From: JAYWIG01 sp043789035
GTDB taxonomy: Bacteria > Pseudomonadota > Gammaproteobacteria > Burkholderiales > Burkholderiaceae_E
Assembly (NCBI GenBank): GCA_043789035.1
Contig: JAYWIG010000129.1
Coordinates: 1 to 54,708 of the forward strand
Direction: 5' to 3'
DNA length: 54,708 nt
Below the pieces are notes generated by a model. The model saw only the letters and a list, made by a program, of their open reading frames with translations. It ran no database searches and was not told where the DNA came from. The first letter of the stretch is position 1; every line of letters starts with the position of its first letter. Positions 26,617 through 36,171 of this stretch are shown in pieces. Position numbers and translations under genes: made by a program.

Positions 26617-27270
26617 ATGTTAATTCACTTCAAGTTCTTATTAGTTATAGCTCTAGGTTCGCTCAGCGCCGGAGTTGGCACGTCGGCATTCGCAGAGAAA
26701 GCCGATAAAAATAAGCCAATGGATATTCTGGCCGACAAGCTAACCCACGACGATATTCAGCAGCTAAGCACCTATACGGGCAATGTTATCTTGACCAAAG
26801 GCACCATTACGCTAAAAGGCGACAAAATGGTGATTCGACAAGATCCAGAAGGTTATCAATATGGTGTAGTGACCGGAAAGCTGGCAAGTTTCCGTCAAAA
26901 ACGAGAGGGACTAGACCAGTATATTGAAGGCTATGGCTTAGAAATTAACTACAACGGTAAAACTGAAGTGGTTCGCTTTGTCGAGAAAGCCAACGTCCGT
27001 CGCCTTGAAAAAGAAAAAATCATGGACGAAATTCAAGGCAAAATCGTCATTTATGACTCCCGCAATGAAAACTATACGGTAGAGGGTGGCTCAGCCGATA
27101 GCGCCACTGGCACGAATCCGAGTGGTCGTGTAAAAGTTACCATCCAACCGAAAAATACCGATGACACCCCTCCTGCCTCGGGCTCGACAGTTAGGCCAAC
27201 TACACCCGCTAAGCCAACATCTGGTACAACCACACTGCGCCCAGAGCGAAGCCTGAACTCGCCCAAATAA
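26617..27270 (+). CDS. lptA: LPS transport periplasmic protein LptA
   Basis: LptA monomers stack into the periplasmic bridge that carries LPS to LptD. The 217-aa protein has a cleavable signal (ending TSAFA, about 26) and an OstA-type beta-jellyroll with MDILADKLTHDD and TYTGNVILTKGTITLKGDKM. A Pro/Thr-rich tail of about 40 aa (PPASGSTVRPTTPAKPTSG) extends beyond the fold. Confidence 0.93.
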   Translation: MLIHFKFLLVIALGSLSAGVGTSAFAEKADKNKPMDILADKLTHDDIQQLSTYTGNVILTKGTITLKGDKMVIRQDPEGYQYGVVTGKLASFRQKREGLDQYIEGYGLEINYNGKTEVVRFVEKANVRRLEKEKIMDEIQGKIVIYDSRNENYTVEGGSADSATGTNPSGRVKVTIQPKNTDDTPPASGSTVRPTTPAKPTSGTTTLRPERSLNSPK

Positions 27271-27283
27271 GATAGCAAAACTT

Positions 27284-28045
27284 TTGACCAATTCAGTTTC
27301 AGCGCCTTCGGAGCTCGCCGCCAATCATTTAATGAAGGCCTACCACGGAAGGCAAGTCGTTAAAGACGTTTCGCTCAAAGTGCAAAGCGGCGAAGTCGTA
27401 GGCTTGCTTGGTCCAAACGGAGCGGGCAAAACCACGACGTTTTACATGATCGTGGGATTGGTGCCGTCGGACGACGGCACTATTTTTCTAGACGGCAAAG
27501 AAGTGAATCGTTTACCGATTCATAAGCGCGCCCGAATGGGCCTGTCTTACTTGCCACAAGAAGCATCCGTGTTTCGTAAGCTGACCGTGGAAGAAAATAT
27601 TCAAGCAGTGCTCGAATTGCAGCTAAATGCAAACGGCAACAGAATTGGTCCGAAAGAAATTACTGATCGGCTCGAAAACCTGCTCTTCGAACTTCAAATA
27701 CAACATATTCGCTCCAACACAGCACTTTCATTATCCGGCGGCGAACGCCGACGAGTAGAGATTGCTAGAGCCCTTGCAACTTCACCTAGATTTATCTTGT
27801 TGGACGAACCATTCGCCGGTGTCGACCCAATTGCGGTGATCGAAATCCAACGAATCGTGAACTTTCTCAAAGATCGCGGAATTGGAGTGCTGATTACTGA
27901 CCATAACGTGCGCGAAACACTTGGAATCTGCGACCGAGCCTATATCATTAACGCTGGTACTGTTCTTGCTTATGGTCGTCCAAACGAAATTATTGATAAT
28001 GAAAACGTACGCCGCGTCTATCTCGGCGAACATTTCCGAATGTAG
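27284..28045 (+). CDS. lptB: LPS export ABC transporter ATP-binding protein LptB
   Basis: ATPase of the LptB2FG transporter. The 253-aa protein has Walker A GPNGAGKTT, signature LSGGERRRVEIARAL, Walker B FILLDEPFAGVDP and switch ITDHNVRETL. The TTG at 27284 gives the expected N-terminal length (about 10 aa before the ABC core). No ATG fits before the domain, and no clear ribosome-binding site is seen. LptF and LptG are not in the window. Confidence 0.95.
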   Translation: MTNSVSAPSELAANHLMKAYHGRQVVKDVSLKVQSGEVVGLLGPNGAGKTTTFYMIVGLVPSDDGTIFLDGKEVNRLPIHKRARMGLSYLPQEASVFRKLTVEENIQAVLELQLNANGNRIGPKEITDRLENLLFELQIQHIRSNTALSLSGGERRRVEIARALATSPRFILLDEPFAGVDPIAVIEIQRIVNFLKDRGIGVLITDHNVRETLGICDRAYIINAGTVLAYGRPNEIIDNENVRRVYLGEHFRM

Positions 28046-28099
28046 CATTCTCGGATGTAGCAGCGGAATGTTTCCGCCCGCCCTAAAAATTGGGCATTT

Positions 28100-29614
28100 G
28101 TGAAACTTAGCTTACAAGCCAAACTTAGCCAGTCGCTAGCGCTTACTCCGCAGCTTCAGCAGTCAATTCGACTTTTGCAACTCTCTACACTTGAGTTAAA
28201 TCAAGAACTTGAGCAAGTATTGCTTGACAACCCCTTACTCGAGCGCCTAGACGACCCTCTAGACAATTGTGTTCGCCTTGACGCTTCTGGCGGCCTAGAT
28301 AGCCAGACGACATCAGCCCCATCGGTAGACGGTGGAATGGACTCAAACCAGCAAAGCGATGAGCCACGCAGCGAGTCAAGTAGTGCAGATGGAGAAATTG
28401 AGTTTAGCCGTGACGCCGACCAAGAAGCCTATGAAGGTGACAATTTCGAGGCTGATTTCGGCAGTGACGTAAAAAGCAACACCAGCAAGTCGGACGAAGA
28501 CGAGCGTGAATTTCAGCAATTGGATGCTGCTGAATCAACCTTACGTGAGCACTTGCTCGAACAGCTCAGCGGTTCTCGCCTTTCGCAACGTGATAGAGCG
28601 CTCATCACGATTTTGATCGAAGAGTTAACCGAAGCAGGGTATTTAGAGACTTCACTAGAAGAAGTTCTGTCGATTCTTCCAGACGAGCTAGAAATCGAAA
28701 TCGAAGAGCTTGCTACGGCACTAAAGCTGCTACAAAACTTCGATCCTTGTGGCGTTGCAGCAAGAAATATTCAGGAATGCTTACTCTTGCAATGGGCGCA
28801 ACTTCCCGTTGATGTTCAACAGCGTAGTTCGGGACGCCTAGCTCGCCTGCTTATCAATCAATACCTCGATTTATTAGCAGCTCGCGATTTCACGAAAATT
28901 AAGCGCAACACACGCTGCTCAGAAGACGAATTGCGCGACGCTCAAGAGCTTATTCGAACTTTCAATCCTAAGCCAGGCGCAAGCTTTGGCATCTCTGAAG
29001 CGACCTATGTCGTACCGGACGTGATCGTAAAAAAAGGCCGTGGCGGTTGGAAGGTGCAACTCAACCAAGACGTCATGCCCAAGTTACGAGTGAATGACTT
29101 ATACGCCAATATATTGCGCAGCAACAAAGGCGGAAACCTGAGTAATCAGCTTCAAGAAGCCCGCTGGTTGATCAAAAATGTTCAACAACGTTTCGAAACA
29201 ATCATGCGAGTGAGCCAAGAGATAGTCGACAGGCAAAGAGGGTTTTTGGCCAATGGTGCCGTATCAATGCGACCACTCGTACTGCGAGAAGTGGCCGATA
29301 GTCTGGGACTTCATGAATCGACCATTTCGAGAGTAACGACACAAAAATTTATGTTGACTCCACATGGCACATTTGAGTTAAAGTATTTCTTCGGAAGCCA
29401 TGTTGCAACCGACACAGGAGGCGCGGCATCAAGCACAGCCATCCGGGCCTTGATTAAACAACTTGTACAAGCGGAGGACTCTAAGCACCCACTATCAGAC
29501 AGTCAAATTGTTGAATTGCTAGGCGGTCAAGGCATCGTGGTAGCGCGTCGAACGATTGCGAAGTATAGGGAGGCACTCAACATTGCTCCCGTCTCACAAA
29601 GGCGCGTCCTGTAA
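28100..29614 (+). CDS. rpoN: RNA polymerase sigma-54 factor
   Basis: RpoN directs transcription from -24/-12 promoters with AAA+ activators. The 504-aa protein has region I (SLALTPQLQQSIRLLQLSTLE), an acidic region II (about 75-145), the core-binding domain, and the C-terminal RpoN box VARRTIAKYREAL (about 482-494). GTG start at 28100. The order lptB-rpoN-hpf-ptsN is conserved across proteobacteria. Confidence 0.97.
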   Translation: MKLSLQAKLSQSLALTPQLQQSIRLLQLSTLELNQELEQVLLDNPLLERLDDPLDNCVRLDASGGLDSQTTSAPSVDGGMDSNQQSDEPRSESSSADGEIEFSRDADQEAYEGDNFEADFGSDVKSNTSKSDEDEREFQQLDAAESTLREHLLEQLSGSRLSQRDRALITILIEELTEAGYLETSLEEVLSILPDELEIEIEELATALKLLQNFDPCGVAARNIQECLLLQWAQLPVDVQQRSSGRLARLLINQYLDLLAARDFTKIKRNTRCSEDELRDAQELIRTFNPKPGASFGISEATYVVPDVIVKKGRGGWKVQLNQDVMPKLRVNDLYANILRSNKGGNLSNQLQEARWLIKNVQQRFETIMRVSQEIVDRQRGFLANGAVSMRPLVLREVADSLGLHESTISRVTTQKFMLTPHGTFELKYFFGSHVATDTGGAASSTAIRALIKQLVQAEDSKHPLSDSQIVELLGGQGIVVARRTIAKYREALNIAPVSQRRVL

Positions 29615-29674
29615 AGCCAGATTCCAGCGGTTACCAGTTTAGTAGTAGACCCATCGGGCAACTTGCGTATGTAA

Positions 29675-29703
29675 ATACAAAAGGTTGCGAGTAATTTTTG
29701 TAT
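29675..29703 (+). promoter_or_regulatory. Hairpin between rpoN and hpf
   Basis: ATACAAAA (29675-29682) and TTTTGTAT (29696-29703) form a perfect 8-bp AT-rich stem 20 bp before the hpf start codon and close to its AGGAGG site. It could end rpoN transcription or modulate hpf translation. No GC-rich stem or T-run beyond it is present, so it is not a strong terminator. Confidence 0.35.
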
Positions 29704-29723
29704 CAGGCTCATTAGGAGGCTTC

Positions 29724-30065
29724 ATGAATTTATCGATTAGCGGACACCACCTGGAAGTAACCCAAGCATTGCGTGACTACGTTACGCACAAATTGCAGCG
29801 AACGCGAAGGCATTTTGAACAAGTGATTGATGTGGCCGTCGTGCTTTCAGTCGATAAACTAAGGCAAAAGGCAGAGATTAATTTGCATGTTCGCGGTAAA
29901 GACATGCATGCCGAAGCTATTGATCACGATTTGTATACCGCCATTGACATACTTTTTGCCAAGCTTGATCGCCAAGTCGATAAGTACAAGGCAAAAGTTC
30001 AGCACCACCACCACCTCTCGGGTAAGTATGGCTTGCACATTCAAGCCGCAAGCGCATCGGCATAA
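29724..30065 (+). CDS. hpf: Ribosome hibernation-promoting factor, short form
   Basis: HPF/RaiA-type protein that binds the 30S decoding channel and favours inactive ribosome dimers. The 113-aa protein starts MNLSISGHHLEVTQALRDYV and ends at the short form without the dimerisation domain. A perfect AGGAGG sits 4 bp upstream of ATG 29724, which decides the start over an in-frame codon 13 residues earlier. Confidence 0.95.
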   Translation: MNLSISGHHLEVTQALRDYVTHKLQRTRRHFEQVIDVAVVLSVDKLRQKAEINLHVRGKDMHAEAIDHDLYTAIDILFAKLDRQVDKYKAKVQHHHHLSGKYGLHIQAASASA

Positions 30066-30077
30066 ATAGTTGATCTA

Positions 30078-30130
30078 ACCAGTCAAATGGAGCAATGCTT
30101 CTATTGCAGTGCAACAATTGACTGGTCTTT
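30078..30130 (+). terminator. Hairpin between hpf and ptsN
   Basis: ACCAGTCAA (30078-30086) pairs with TTGACTGGT (30118-30126). An inner GCAAT/ATTGC stem lies between them. CTTTA follows, a weak U-tract. It probably partly terminates the rpoN-hpf transcript ahead of ptsN. Confidence 0.5.
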
Positions 30131-30145
30131 ACCCGCCTTCGCTCC

Positions 30146-30151
30146 TATAAT
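30146..30151 (+). promoter_or_regulatory. Candidate -10 element of a ptsN promoter
   Basis: A perfect TATAAT lies 45 bp before the ptsN start and just after the preceding hairpin. No good -35 is at the right distance; a TTGACT is 22 bp upstream. The box is therefore suggestive only. Confidence 0.35.
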
Positions 30152-30195
30152 CGCGTTTTTATGACTTTCGGGAAGCGCTGAGTTTCCTCGTGTCC

Positions 30196-30666
30196 ATGAA
30201 CCGAATATCGAATCTGCTTTTGCCGTCTTGCATCCTGTTGAACTTTTCAGCTACCAGTAAAAAAAGACTGTTTGAGCATGTAGGACTGTTGTTTGAAAAT
30301 AACCATAACGTCGAACGAGGCAAAGTCTTTGATTCGTTGTTCGCGAGAGAGCGCCTTGGTTCAACCGGGCTAGGCTCTGGAGTGGCAGTACCTCATGGTC
30401 GAATCAAAGGTTTAAAGAGCGCGATTGCAGCGGTCGTACAATTAGAGACGCCCATTGCCTTCGACGCGGCTGACGGACAACCGGTGTCTTTATTGATATT
30501 TCTACTGGTACCAGAAAACGCCACGGAAGAACATCTAGAAATTCTCTCCGAAGTCGCAGAGTTATTGTCAGACGATGGCATACGCCAAACTCTAATGACC
30601 AGCGATGACGCACAGCGACTCCATAAGGTGCTCGCAACTTGGGCACCCTATCGGCCCGCCGCCTAA
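30196..30666 (+). CDS. ptsN: PTS IIA-like nitrogen regulatory protein PtsN
   Basis: EIIA-Ntr of the nitrogen-related phosphotransferase system, phosphorylated by NPr/EI-Ntr and regulating potassium and nitrogen-linked targets. The 156-aa protein has the phosphorylatable His in AVPHGRIKGL. ATG 30196 is chosen; a GTG two codons earlier is possible. It lies just upstream of hprK, whose product modifies HPr-type proteins in betaproteobacteria. Confidence 0.93.
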   Translation: MNRISNLLLPSCILLNFSATSKKRLFEHVGLLFENNHNVERGKVFDSLFARERLGSTGLGSGVAVPHGRIKGLKSAIAAVVQLETPIAFDAADGQPVSLLIFLLVPENATEEHLEILSEVAELLSDDGIRQTLMTSDDAQRLHKVLATWAPYRPAA

Positions 30667-30682
30667 ACCCTAGAATGAACCC

Positions 30683-31642
30683 ATGAGCTTAAGCATTCAA
30701 GCGTTAGTTGATTACACCCGCTTGACGCTCAACCTAAAAGTCATCGGCGGCGAGGTGGGTTTAAGTCGGCAGATAGTTCCCGATGAAAACAAAGGTGTCG
30801 ACGCCGCGGATTTAGTTGGGTATTTGAACCTTATTCATCCTGGCCGCGTCAATATCATTGGCCCTGCTGAAATCAATTATTTCGAGACCCTGTACCCAAC
30901 CCGTAGACCAACGGTACTGCAAGAGATGGTTCAAGGCTTGCCACCAGCCATGATCGCCTGCAACGGCCTGACCCTTCCCGACGATGTACAAAAAGCACTT
31001 AACGACGCCAACATCACGACCTTAGCAACGACTTCGAGTGCGGCACGAGTGATCGAGACCGTGCGCTCAGCAGTTGCAAAAACAGTAGCTGACAAATGCG
31101 AGCGCCACGGTGTTTTCATGGACGTGCTCGGCATGGGCGTTTTGATCTCTGGCGAAAGCGGTTTAGGAAAAAGTGAGTTAGCCCTTGAGCTGATTAGCCG
31201 AGGCCACGGCTTGGTTGCTGACGACGTAGTCGAGTTTACGCGTCTAGCCCCCACCGCCATCGAAGGCAGATGCCCTGCCTTGCTTCAAAATATGCTTGAA
31301 GTTCGAGGGCTAGGTTTGCTCGATATCAAAGCGATTTTTGGCGAAACATCAGTACGCAGAAAAATGCGTCTTCGGCTCATCGTTCAGCTTATTCGAAGAA
31401 GCACAATGGAAAACGAATACGAACGATTACCACTCGAAGCGCTGAAAGAAAACATTTTGGGTGTGGATGTGAGAAAAGTCGTTATTCCAGTCGCGGCAGG
31501 CAGAAATATTGCAGTGCTTACAGAAGCCGCCGTGCGCAGTACGGTGTTACAGTTACGAGGTATCGACGCGATGGGGGAGTTCATCGCAAGGCAAAGAACG
31601 GCCATCGATGCGCAAACGCCTATTGATTCAACCCCATCCTGA
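30683..31642 (+). CDS. hprK: HPr kinase/phosphorylase
   Basis: HprK phosphorylates and dephosphorylates a regulatory Ser on HPr-like proteins. The 319-aa protein has an N-terminal domain and a C-terminal P-loop kinase domain with GESGLGKSELALEL (about 156-169) and EVRGLGLLDIKAIFG. It is often found in proteobacteria lacking sugar-PTS permeases, where it links the PTS to RpoN/PtsN regulation. Confidence 0.95.
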   Translation: MSLSIQALVDYTRLTLNLKVIGGEVGLSRQIVPDENKGVDAADLVGYLNLIHPGRVNIIGPAEINYFETLYPTRRPTVLQEMVQGLPPAMIACNGLTLPDDVQKALNDANITTLATTSSAARVIETVRSAVAKTVADKCERHGVFMDVLGMGVLISGESGLGKSELALELISRGHGLVADDVVEFTRLAPTAIEGRCPALLQNMLEVRGLGLLDIKAIFGETSVRRKMRLRLIVQLIRRSTMENEYERLPLEALKENILGVDVRKVVIPVAAGRNIAVLTEAAVRSTVLQLRGIDAMGEFIARQRTAIDAQTPIDSTPS

Positions 31643-31676
31643 CTTCTCCCTACAGGTTCAACGACATCACTGAGCC

Positions 31677-32549
31677 ATGCGCCTCGCTTTAATCACCGGT
31701 ATTTCGGGCTCCGGCAAATCAATTGCCTTGAACGAATTAGAAGATGCAAATTATTTTTGCATCGACAACCTTCCTATGCGATTTTTGCAAGAAGTCATCT
31801 CCTCACTTTCAGAGGCAGGACACGAAAGAGTGGCTGTATCAATTGATGTCAGAGGAAGGGAAGCGCTCAACGACTTGCGAGACATGGTGGCAGGCTTAGG
31901 TCGATTTGGGCACGACGTCAAATTACTCTTTTTAAACGCTCGAAACGACACACTCATTCAGCGCTACTCGGAGTCACGTCGGAGGCATCCACTTGCACTT
32001 GTAAAAAACAGCGATGGCGAAGTCCCCACTCTGATTGAGGCGATTGACCAAGAGCGCGAATTGCTTAGCGTTTTAGAACACCTTGGGGTTGCTATCGACA
32101 CTAGCGATTTAAAACCTGCAGCGTTTCGCCAATGGATTCGGGATGTGATTGGTGCCGAACGAAGCCCAATCACGTTGTTGTTTGAATCATTTGCCTTCAA
32201 AACAGGTGTTCCGTTAGATGCAGACTTAGTGTTTGATGTGCGCTGCCTTCCTAACCCATATTACGATCCACTTTTACGCCCACTTAACGGAACTGATGCG
32301 CCAGTGCAAGAATATCTTGGCTCCATTCCTTCTGTTGGTCGGATGGTTGATCATGTAGCAAACTTTTTAAACACTTGGCTGCCACACTATATTCTGGACA
32401 ATCGAAGCTATTTGACGGTTGCCATCGGCTGTACAGGCGGACAACATCGCTCGGTATTTTGTGTTGAAAAACTAGCCGCCCGATTCAAAAGAACCGAAAC
32501 CGTATTAGTTCGCCATCGATCGCTTGCCAATAAGCAAGCCGGCGGTTAG
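31677..32549 (+). CDS. rapZ: RNase adapter protein RapZ
   Basis: RapZ is a P-loop nucleotide-binding RNA-binding protein; in enterobacteria it controls GlmS through RNase E and small RNAs. The 290-aa protein has Walker A GISGSGKS (8-15), YFCIDNLPMRFL, and the conserved C-terminal GCTGGQHRSVFCVEKLA. It starts 34 bp after hprK. Confidence 0.95.
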   Translation: MRLALITGISGSGKSIALNELEDANYFCIDNLPMRFLQEVISSLSEAGHERVAVSIDVRGREALNDLRDMVAGLGRFGHDVKLLFLNARNDTLIQRYSESRRRHPLALVKNSDGEVPTLIEAIDQERELLSVLEHLGVAIDTSDLKPAAFRQWIRDVIGAERSPITLLFESFAFKTGVPLDADLVFDVRCLPNPYYDPLLRPLNGTDAPVQEYLGSIPSVGRMVDHVANFLNTWLPHYILDNRSYLTVAIGCTGGQHRSVFCVEKLAARFKRTETVLVRHRSLANKQAGG

Positions 32550-32554
32550 GTACC

Positions 32555-33160
32555 GTGACAATTTTTCCGCTAGGCACCGTTTTATTTCCCGGCGGAGTAT
32601 TGCCGTTACGTATCTTTGAGGCCCGCTATGTCGACATGGTTAGGCAATGTCTGCGTAATGACGAACCCTTTGGCATTTGTCGAATTACCGAAGGTAACGA
32701 AGTTGGAAAACCTGCCGAGCACGAGCAAATTGGTTGTGCAGCCCGTATTGTTAACTTCGATAAAGAACCGAGCGGCATTCTAAACCTTAGAACCATTGGT
32801 GAGCAGCGATTCAAAATCAACTCTAGCCACGTAAACGAACAGGGCTTAGTCATCGCGGATATTGATTACTTACCGAGCGAAGACGACGCGGTTATTCCTT
32901 TAGATATGGCACGATGCATCAAAGTTGTAGAGCGGGTTATCTCTGAGTTGGTAGACACCGAACCCGATGCCATGAAACGGATTTTAGAGCCGCCATTTCT
33001 TTTGCAATCCGCAAGTTGGGTATCGCATCGCTTATGCGAAATTTTGCCATTCGGGCCAAGCTCAAAGCAACTCATGCTCGAACTAAATGACCCTATTCAA
33101 CGCCTATCGATAGTGAACCAAGTACTGCAAAAACATACTGAACCGCTTGACGAGCGGTAA
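32555..33160 (+). CDS. Lon N-terminal (LAN/PUA-like) domain protein
   Basis: Stand-alone copy of the Lon protease substrate-binding domain without ATPase or protease parts. The 201-aa protein begins MTIFPLGTVLFPGGVLPLRI followed by FEARYVDMVRQCL, the family signature. Its function is not known. The GTG start at 32555 lies 5 bp after the rapZ stop, so it is probably the last gene of the rpoN-rapZ unit. Confidence 0.88.
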   Translation: MTIFPLGTVLFPGGVLPLRIFEARYVDMVRQCLRNDEPFGICRITEGNEVGKPAEHEQIGCAARIVNFDKEPSGILNLRTIGEQRFKINSSHVNEQGLVIADIDYLPSEDDAVIPLDMARCIKVVERVISELVDTEPDAMKRILEPPFLLQSASWVSHRLCEILPFGPSSKQLMLELNDPIQRLSIVNQVLQKHTEPLDER

Positions 33161-33164
33161 GAAA

Positions 33165-34208
33165 CTAAAAAAACTTAGCCAAGTAGACTTTTATCGGTGC
33201 TGGCAGCCCATATTCAGCTAAATCACCAAATCTTACCCAACGCAGAGTTGCATCGCCCAGCAAATTCTCTAAGGTTTTACCATTAGAAGTACACTCAAAA
33301 ACTTGGGCTCTCATTTTGAAATGCGTAAAGCTGTGCTCGAAGCCTTCCTTTTCGAAAGTTGAGCTTTGGTCTTCGGAATCATCTTGTTGCGAATTTCGAA
33401 TCTTTCCTTGTTGTGGCAGGCACCATAAACCACCCCAAATTCCAACCGAAGGCCTACGCTCCAACAAAACTGCATTATCGTTAACTGCGAAATAAAAGCT
33501 TGCAAATTTGGTCGGCGTAACTTTCTTGGGCTTTCGCGTTGGCAGCTCTACTTGCAAGTTTTTAGAGAATGCAACGCAACTTACTTTCAAAGGGCAGTCG
33601 TTACATCGGGGTTTGCTACGCTGGCAGAGTGTGGCACCTAAATCCATCAAACCCTGGGTATAAGCTTCGACACCGCCCGCTGGCTTTTCACGTTCAGAAA
33701 TTGCCCATAATTGCTTATCAATATCGCTTCGACCCGGATAGCCTTCGACGCCAAACACCCTACAAAAAACACGCTTGACATTGCCATCAAGAATCGCGGC
33801 ACTTTGCCCGAAGGCAAAAGCCGAAATTGCCGCCGCTGTTGAACGACCGATACCGGGCAATGTCATTAAGTCGCTTTGCGCCTTAGGAAACGAACCTCCA
33901 AATCTAGCAACAACTTCTTGAGCGCAGCGATGCAAATTGCGTGCACGGCTGTAATAACCAAGGCCACTCCAAAGAGCTAAAACTTCATCAGTAGGAGCCG
34001 ACGCAAGAGCGCCGACATTAGGGAATTTATTGAGAAAGCGCTGATAATAATCAATGACGGTGGCTACTTGAGTTTGTTGCAACATCACTTCAGACAACCA
34101 TACGCGATAGGCGTCGGTAGTGTTTTGCCAAGGCAGGTCATGCCGACCGTGTTGCTTTTGCCAAGCAACAACGGCGTCGGATAATGAGGGTTTAAGCGGG
34201 CTCGCCAA
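33165..34208 (-). CDS. mutY: A/G-specific adenine glycosylase
   Basis: MutY removes adenine mispaired with 8-oxoguanine. The 347-aa protein has a helix-hairpin-helix GPD motif region (LPGIGRSTAAAISAFAFG, then ILDGNVKRV with the catalytic Asp), a [4Fe-4S] ligand set CQRSKPRCNDCPLKVSC (C-x6-C-x2-C-x5-C), and a C-terminal NUDIX-like domain. The start lies inside the 3-prime end of the GTPase gene (17-bp overlap). Convergent with the Lon-N gene, 4 bp apart. Confidence 0.95.
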   Translation of the reverse strand: MASPLKPSLSDAVVAWQKQHGRHDLPWQNTTDAYRVWLSEVMLQQTQVATVIDYYQRFLNKFPNVGALASAPTDEVLALWSGLGYYSRARNLHRCAQEVVARFGGSFPKAQSDLMTLPGIGRSTAAAISAFAFGQSAAILDGNVKRVFCRVFGVEGYPGRSDIDKQLWAISEREKPAGGVEAYTQGLMDLGATLCQRSKPRCNDCPLKVSCVAFSKNLQVELPTRKPKKVTPTKFASFYFAVNDNAVLLERRPSVGIWGGLWCLPQQGKIRNSQQDDSEDQSSTFEKEGFEHSFTHFKMRAQVFECTSNGKTLENLLGDATLRWVRFGDLAEYGLPAPIKVYLAKFF

Positions 34209-36171
34209 CAGCTAGTGATTGAGCGCTGCTGACAAGATTTTTGCTAGAGCTAGGCATCGGCATACTCAGCACTCTACGCACTTGCTGGCTCAACTCTGCA
34301 CATAAAGCAATCTGTTGCTCGACCGCAGCTCGGTTTTCTTCAAGCTCAAAAATCTTTACTTCTAAAGTATCTTCTGCTTCACGTATTCGCTTCAAGGATT
34401 CAACGCGGCGCTTCAACTGTGCTTGATGCTCTCGCACTTGTCCTTCGATAGGTGCCAATATCGCACGCAACCAAACCTCAACATCTTTACGCGCTCTGTC
34501 ATACAACTCTTTCAAGCGAGATGCCACTGTTTCAAAAAATTTTCGCATCAAGGCCCAACGTTCCGTTGTCGCTAGGGCCATAGCGCCGAACTGCTGCTTT
34601 TGCATCGTATCAATGCGCTCCAATTCTTGACTGAAACGCAACATAGAAAACGACATAGGCGCACCCAAACTCAAACCATGTTGCGAATTAAAGGTTTTAT
34701 ACATCGCCGTCATCAAGTTAGTCACTTCTTCAACGGCCTTGCCAACCAACTCGAAATCTTTACGGGAATCGGATAAAAGTACCGTCATACCTTCTTTGAT
34801 ACCGGTGGACAAGCGGCTTGCCCTCATATGCTCACGAGCATCGCGCACGTGCCGCTTTAAAGACTCTAATGCAAGTGAGTTGTATACAAGTTCGCTTTGC
34901 CTATTAAAAACAGCCCTCAAGGCATGTAAATGTTTTACGCTACTTTCGAAATCATCTCTTTCCTGTGCCACTCGCGAAGCCATATGGTCAATGACTGTTG
35001 AGTTTTTCCCGCGTAGGCTAGAAAGCTCAAAAAGCTGTTCAACCAACTGCCTGCGGCGTGAACTTAAGTCACCATCAACGGTGGCGTGAATACCGTCAAA
35101 CTCATGTTGCACGGCTTCTCGTACAAGAGAATGCTTTTGAGGGACTAGTTCATCGGCCAGCGCTGCTTCTAAATCGAGCAATCGACTTTTACGCAATAGG
35201 GGTAAGTCCCCATTGAGCTTGGCGGCGAGCGCTTTTTGTGCCGACACTGGATAAACTTTGCCAGCAGGCAAATCTAAAGTTTGCGAAACTGACGATATTT
35301 GTTGAGCTAGCTCTAACTCGATTTGAACATCGTCACGAATGTTGTCCCAAAGGCCATCGATTTTGTTCAACACAACCATTCGACCAGAACGGTGGTTTGA
35401 AGAAATACAATCGCGCCAGACGTCAATGTCGGTTTTTGTTACCCCTGTGTCTGCGGCCAATACAAACAACACTGCATCTGCATTGGGAATCATGCTTAAG
35501 GTGAGCTCTGGCTCTAAACCAATCGCATTCAACCCTGGTGTATCAATAATCACCAAGCCTTTTTCGAGTAAAGGATGCTGCACATTGACTAAAACATGGC
35601 GCCATCTAGGCACCTCCAGGTTGCCATTCTTATCAGGCCGCAAACCCGCGCTATCGTCAGAAGGATCAAAACCCAAAAGTATCGCTTCGTCGACTGAAAT
35701 CGACTTGGTCTCTTTCACCATCTGAAACGCATTGGCCAGCTCATCACCATTATTTGATGAGATCGAAACCTGTCGCCACTCTAAAGTCTCGTTTCGTAAA
35801 TCTGACATAGAAACATCACGCAGGCGAGTTTCAATTGGCAAAAGGCGTAACCCTAAAGGCTCATCTGCGTTGTAGTAAAGCTCGGTTGGGCACATGGTTG
35901 TACGGCCAGCCGACGAAGGCAATACACGCCGACCATGATCACCAAAAAAGATCGCGTTGATAAGCTCACTTTTACCGCGAGAAAATTCCGCCACAAATGC
36001 AATGGTAAGCTTTTCACGCTTCAAGCGCTCATGCACTTTAGCCAAACGCTCGATCAACGATGAATGCTCTACATCAAGCCCCTCTAGCCAATGCCCATAA
36101 CGGCCTACCGCTGCATTTAGTTCGCCACGCCACCCTTGAAGGGCTGAATAAGAATCGCCAAGTTGTCCCAT
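34192..36171 (-). CDS. Dynamin-family GTPase
   Basis: Large GTPase of the bacterial dynamin-like superfamily. The 659-aa protein has the P-loop AEFSRGKSELINA (about 61-73), a switch Thr region SSAGRTTMCPTELYY, G3 DTPGLNAIG, and G4 LNKIDGLWD. Long coiled-coil-prone stretches follow (about 340-420 and 555-640). No membrane helix is seen, unlike membrane-fusion dynamins. The ATG at 36171 is preferred to a TTG two codons upstream. It overlaps mutY by 17 bp and follows mutM, so it sits within an oxidative DNA repair unit. A relative of CrfC or of general dynamin-like proteins is possible; the function is open. Confidence 0.88.
   Translation of the reverse strand: MGQLGDSYSALQGWRGELNAAVGRYGHWLEGLDVEHSSLIERLAKVHERLKREKLTIAFVAEFSRGKSELINAIFFGDHGRRVLPSSAGRTTMCPTELYYNADEPLGLRLLPIETRLRDVSMSDLRNETLEWRQVSISSNNGDELANAFQMVKETKSISVDEAILLGFDPSDDSAGLRPDKNGNLEVPRWRHVLVNVQHPLLEKGLVIIDTPGLNAIGLEPELTLSMIPNADAVLFVLAADTGVTKTDIDVWRDCISSNHRSGRMVVLNKIDGLWDNIRDDVQIELELAQQISSVSQTLDLPAGKVYPVSAQKALAAKLNGDLPLLRKSRLLDLEAALADELVPQKHSLVREAVQHEFDGIHATVDGDLSSRRRQLVEQLFELSSLRGKNSTVIDHMASRVAQERDDFESSVKHLHALRAVFNRQSELVYNSLALESLKRHVRDAREHMRASRLSTGIKEGMTVLLSDSRKDFELVGKAVEEVTNLMTAMYKTFNSQHGLSLGAPMSFSMLRFSQELERIDTMQKQQFGAMALATTERWALMRKFFETVASRLKELYDRARKDVEVWLRAILAPIEGQVREHQAQLKRRVESLKRIREAEDTLEVKIFELEENRAAVEQQIALCAELSQQVRRVLSMPMPSSSKNLVSSAQSLAVGEPA

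Noticed and set aside
29656..29668. GGGCAACTTGC upstream of hpf as a sigma-54 -24/-12 site.
   Set aside because: The GG to GC distance is 7 bp, not 10, so it does not fit the consensus.
30118..30151. A TTGACT-N22-TATAAT pair read as a sigma-70 promoter for ptsN.
   Set aside because: The spacing is 5 bp too long and the TTGACT is part of a hairpin arm, so only the -10 is reported.
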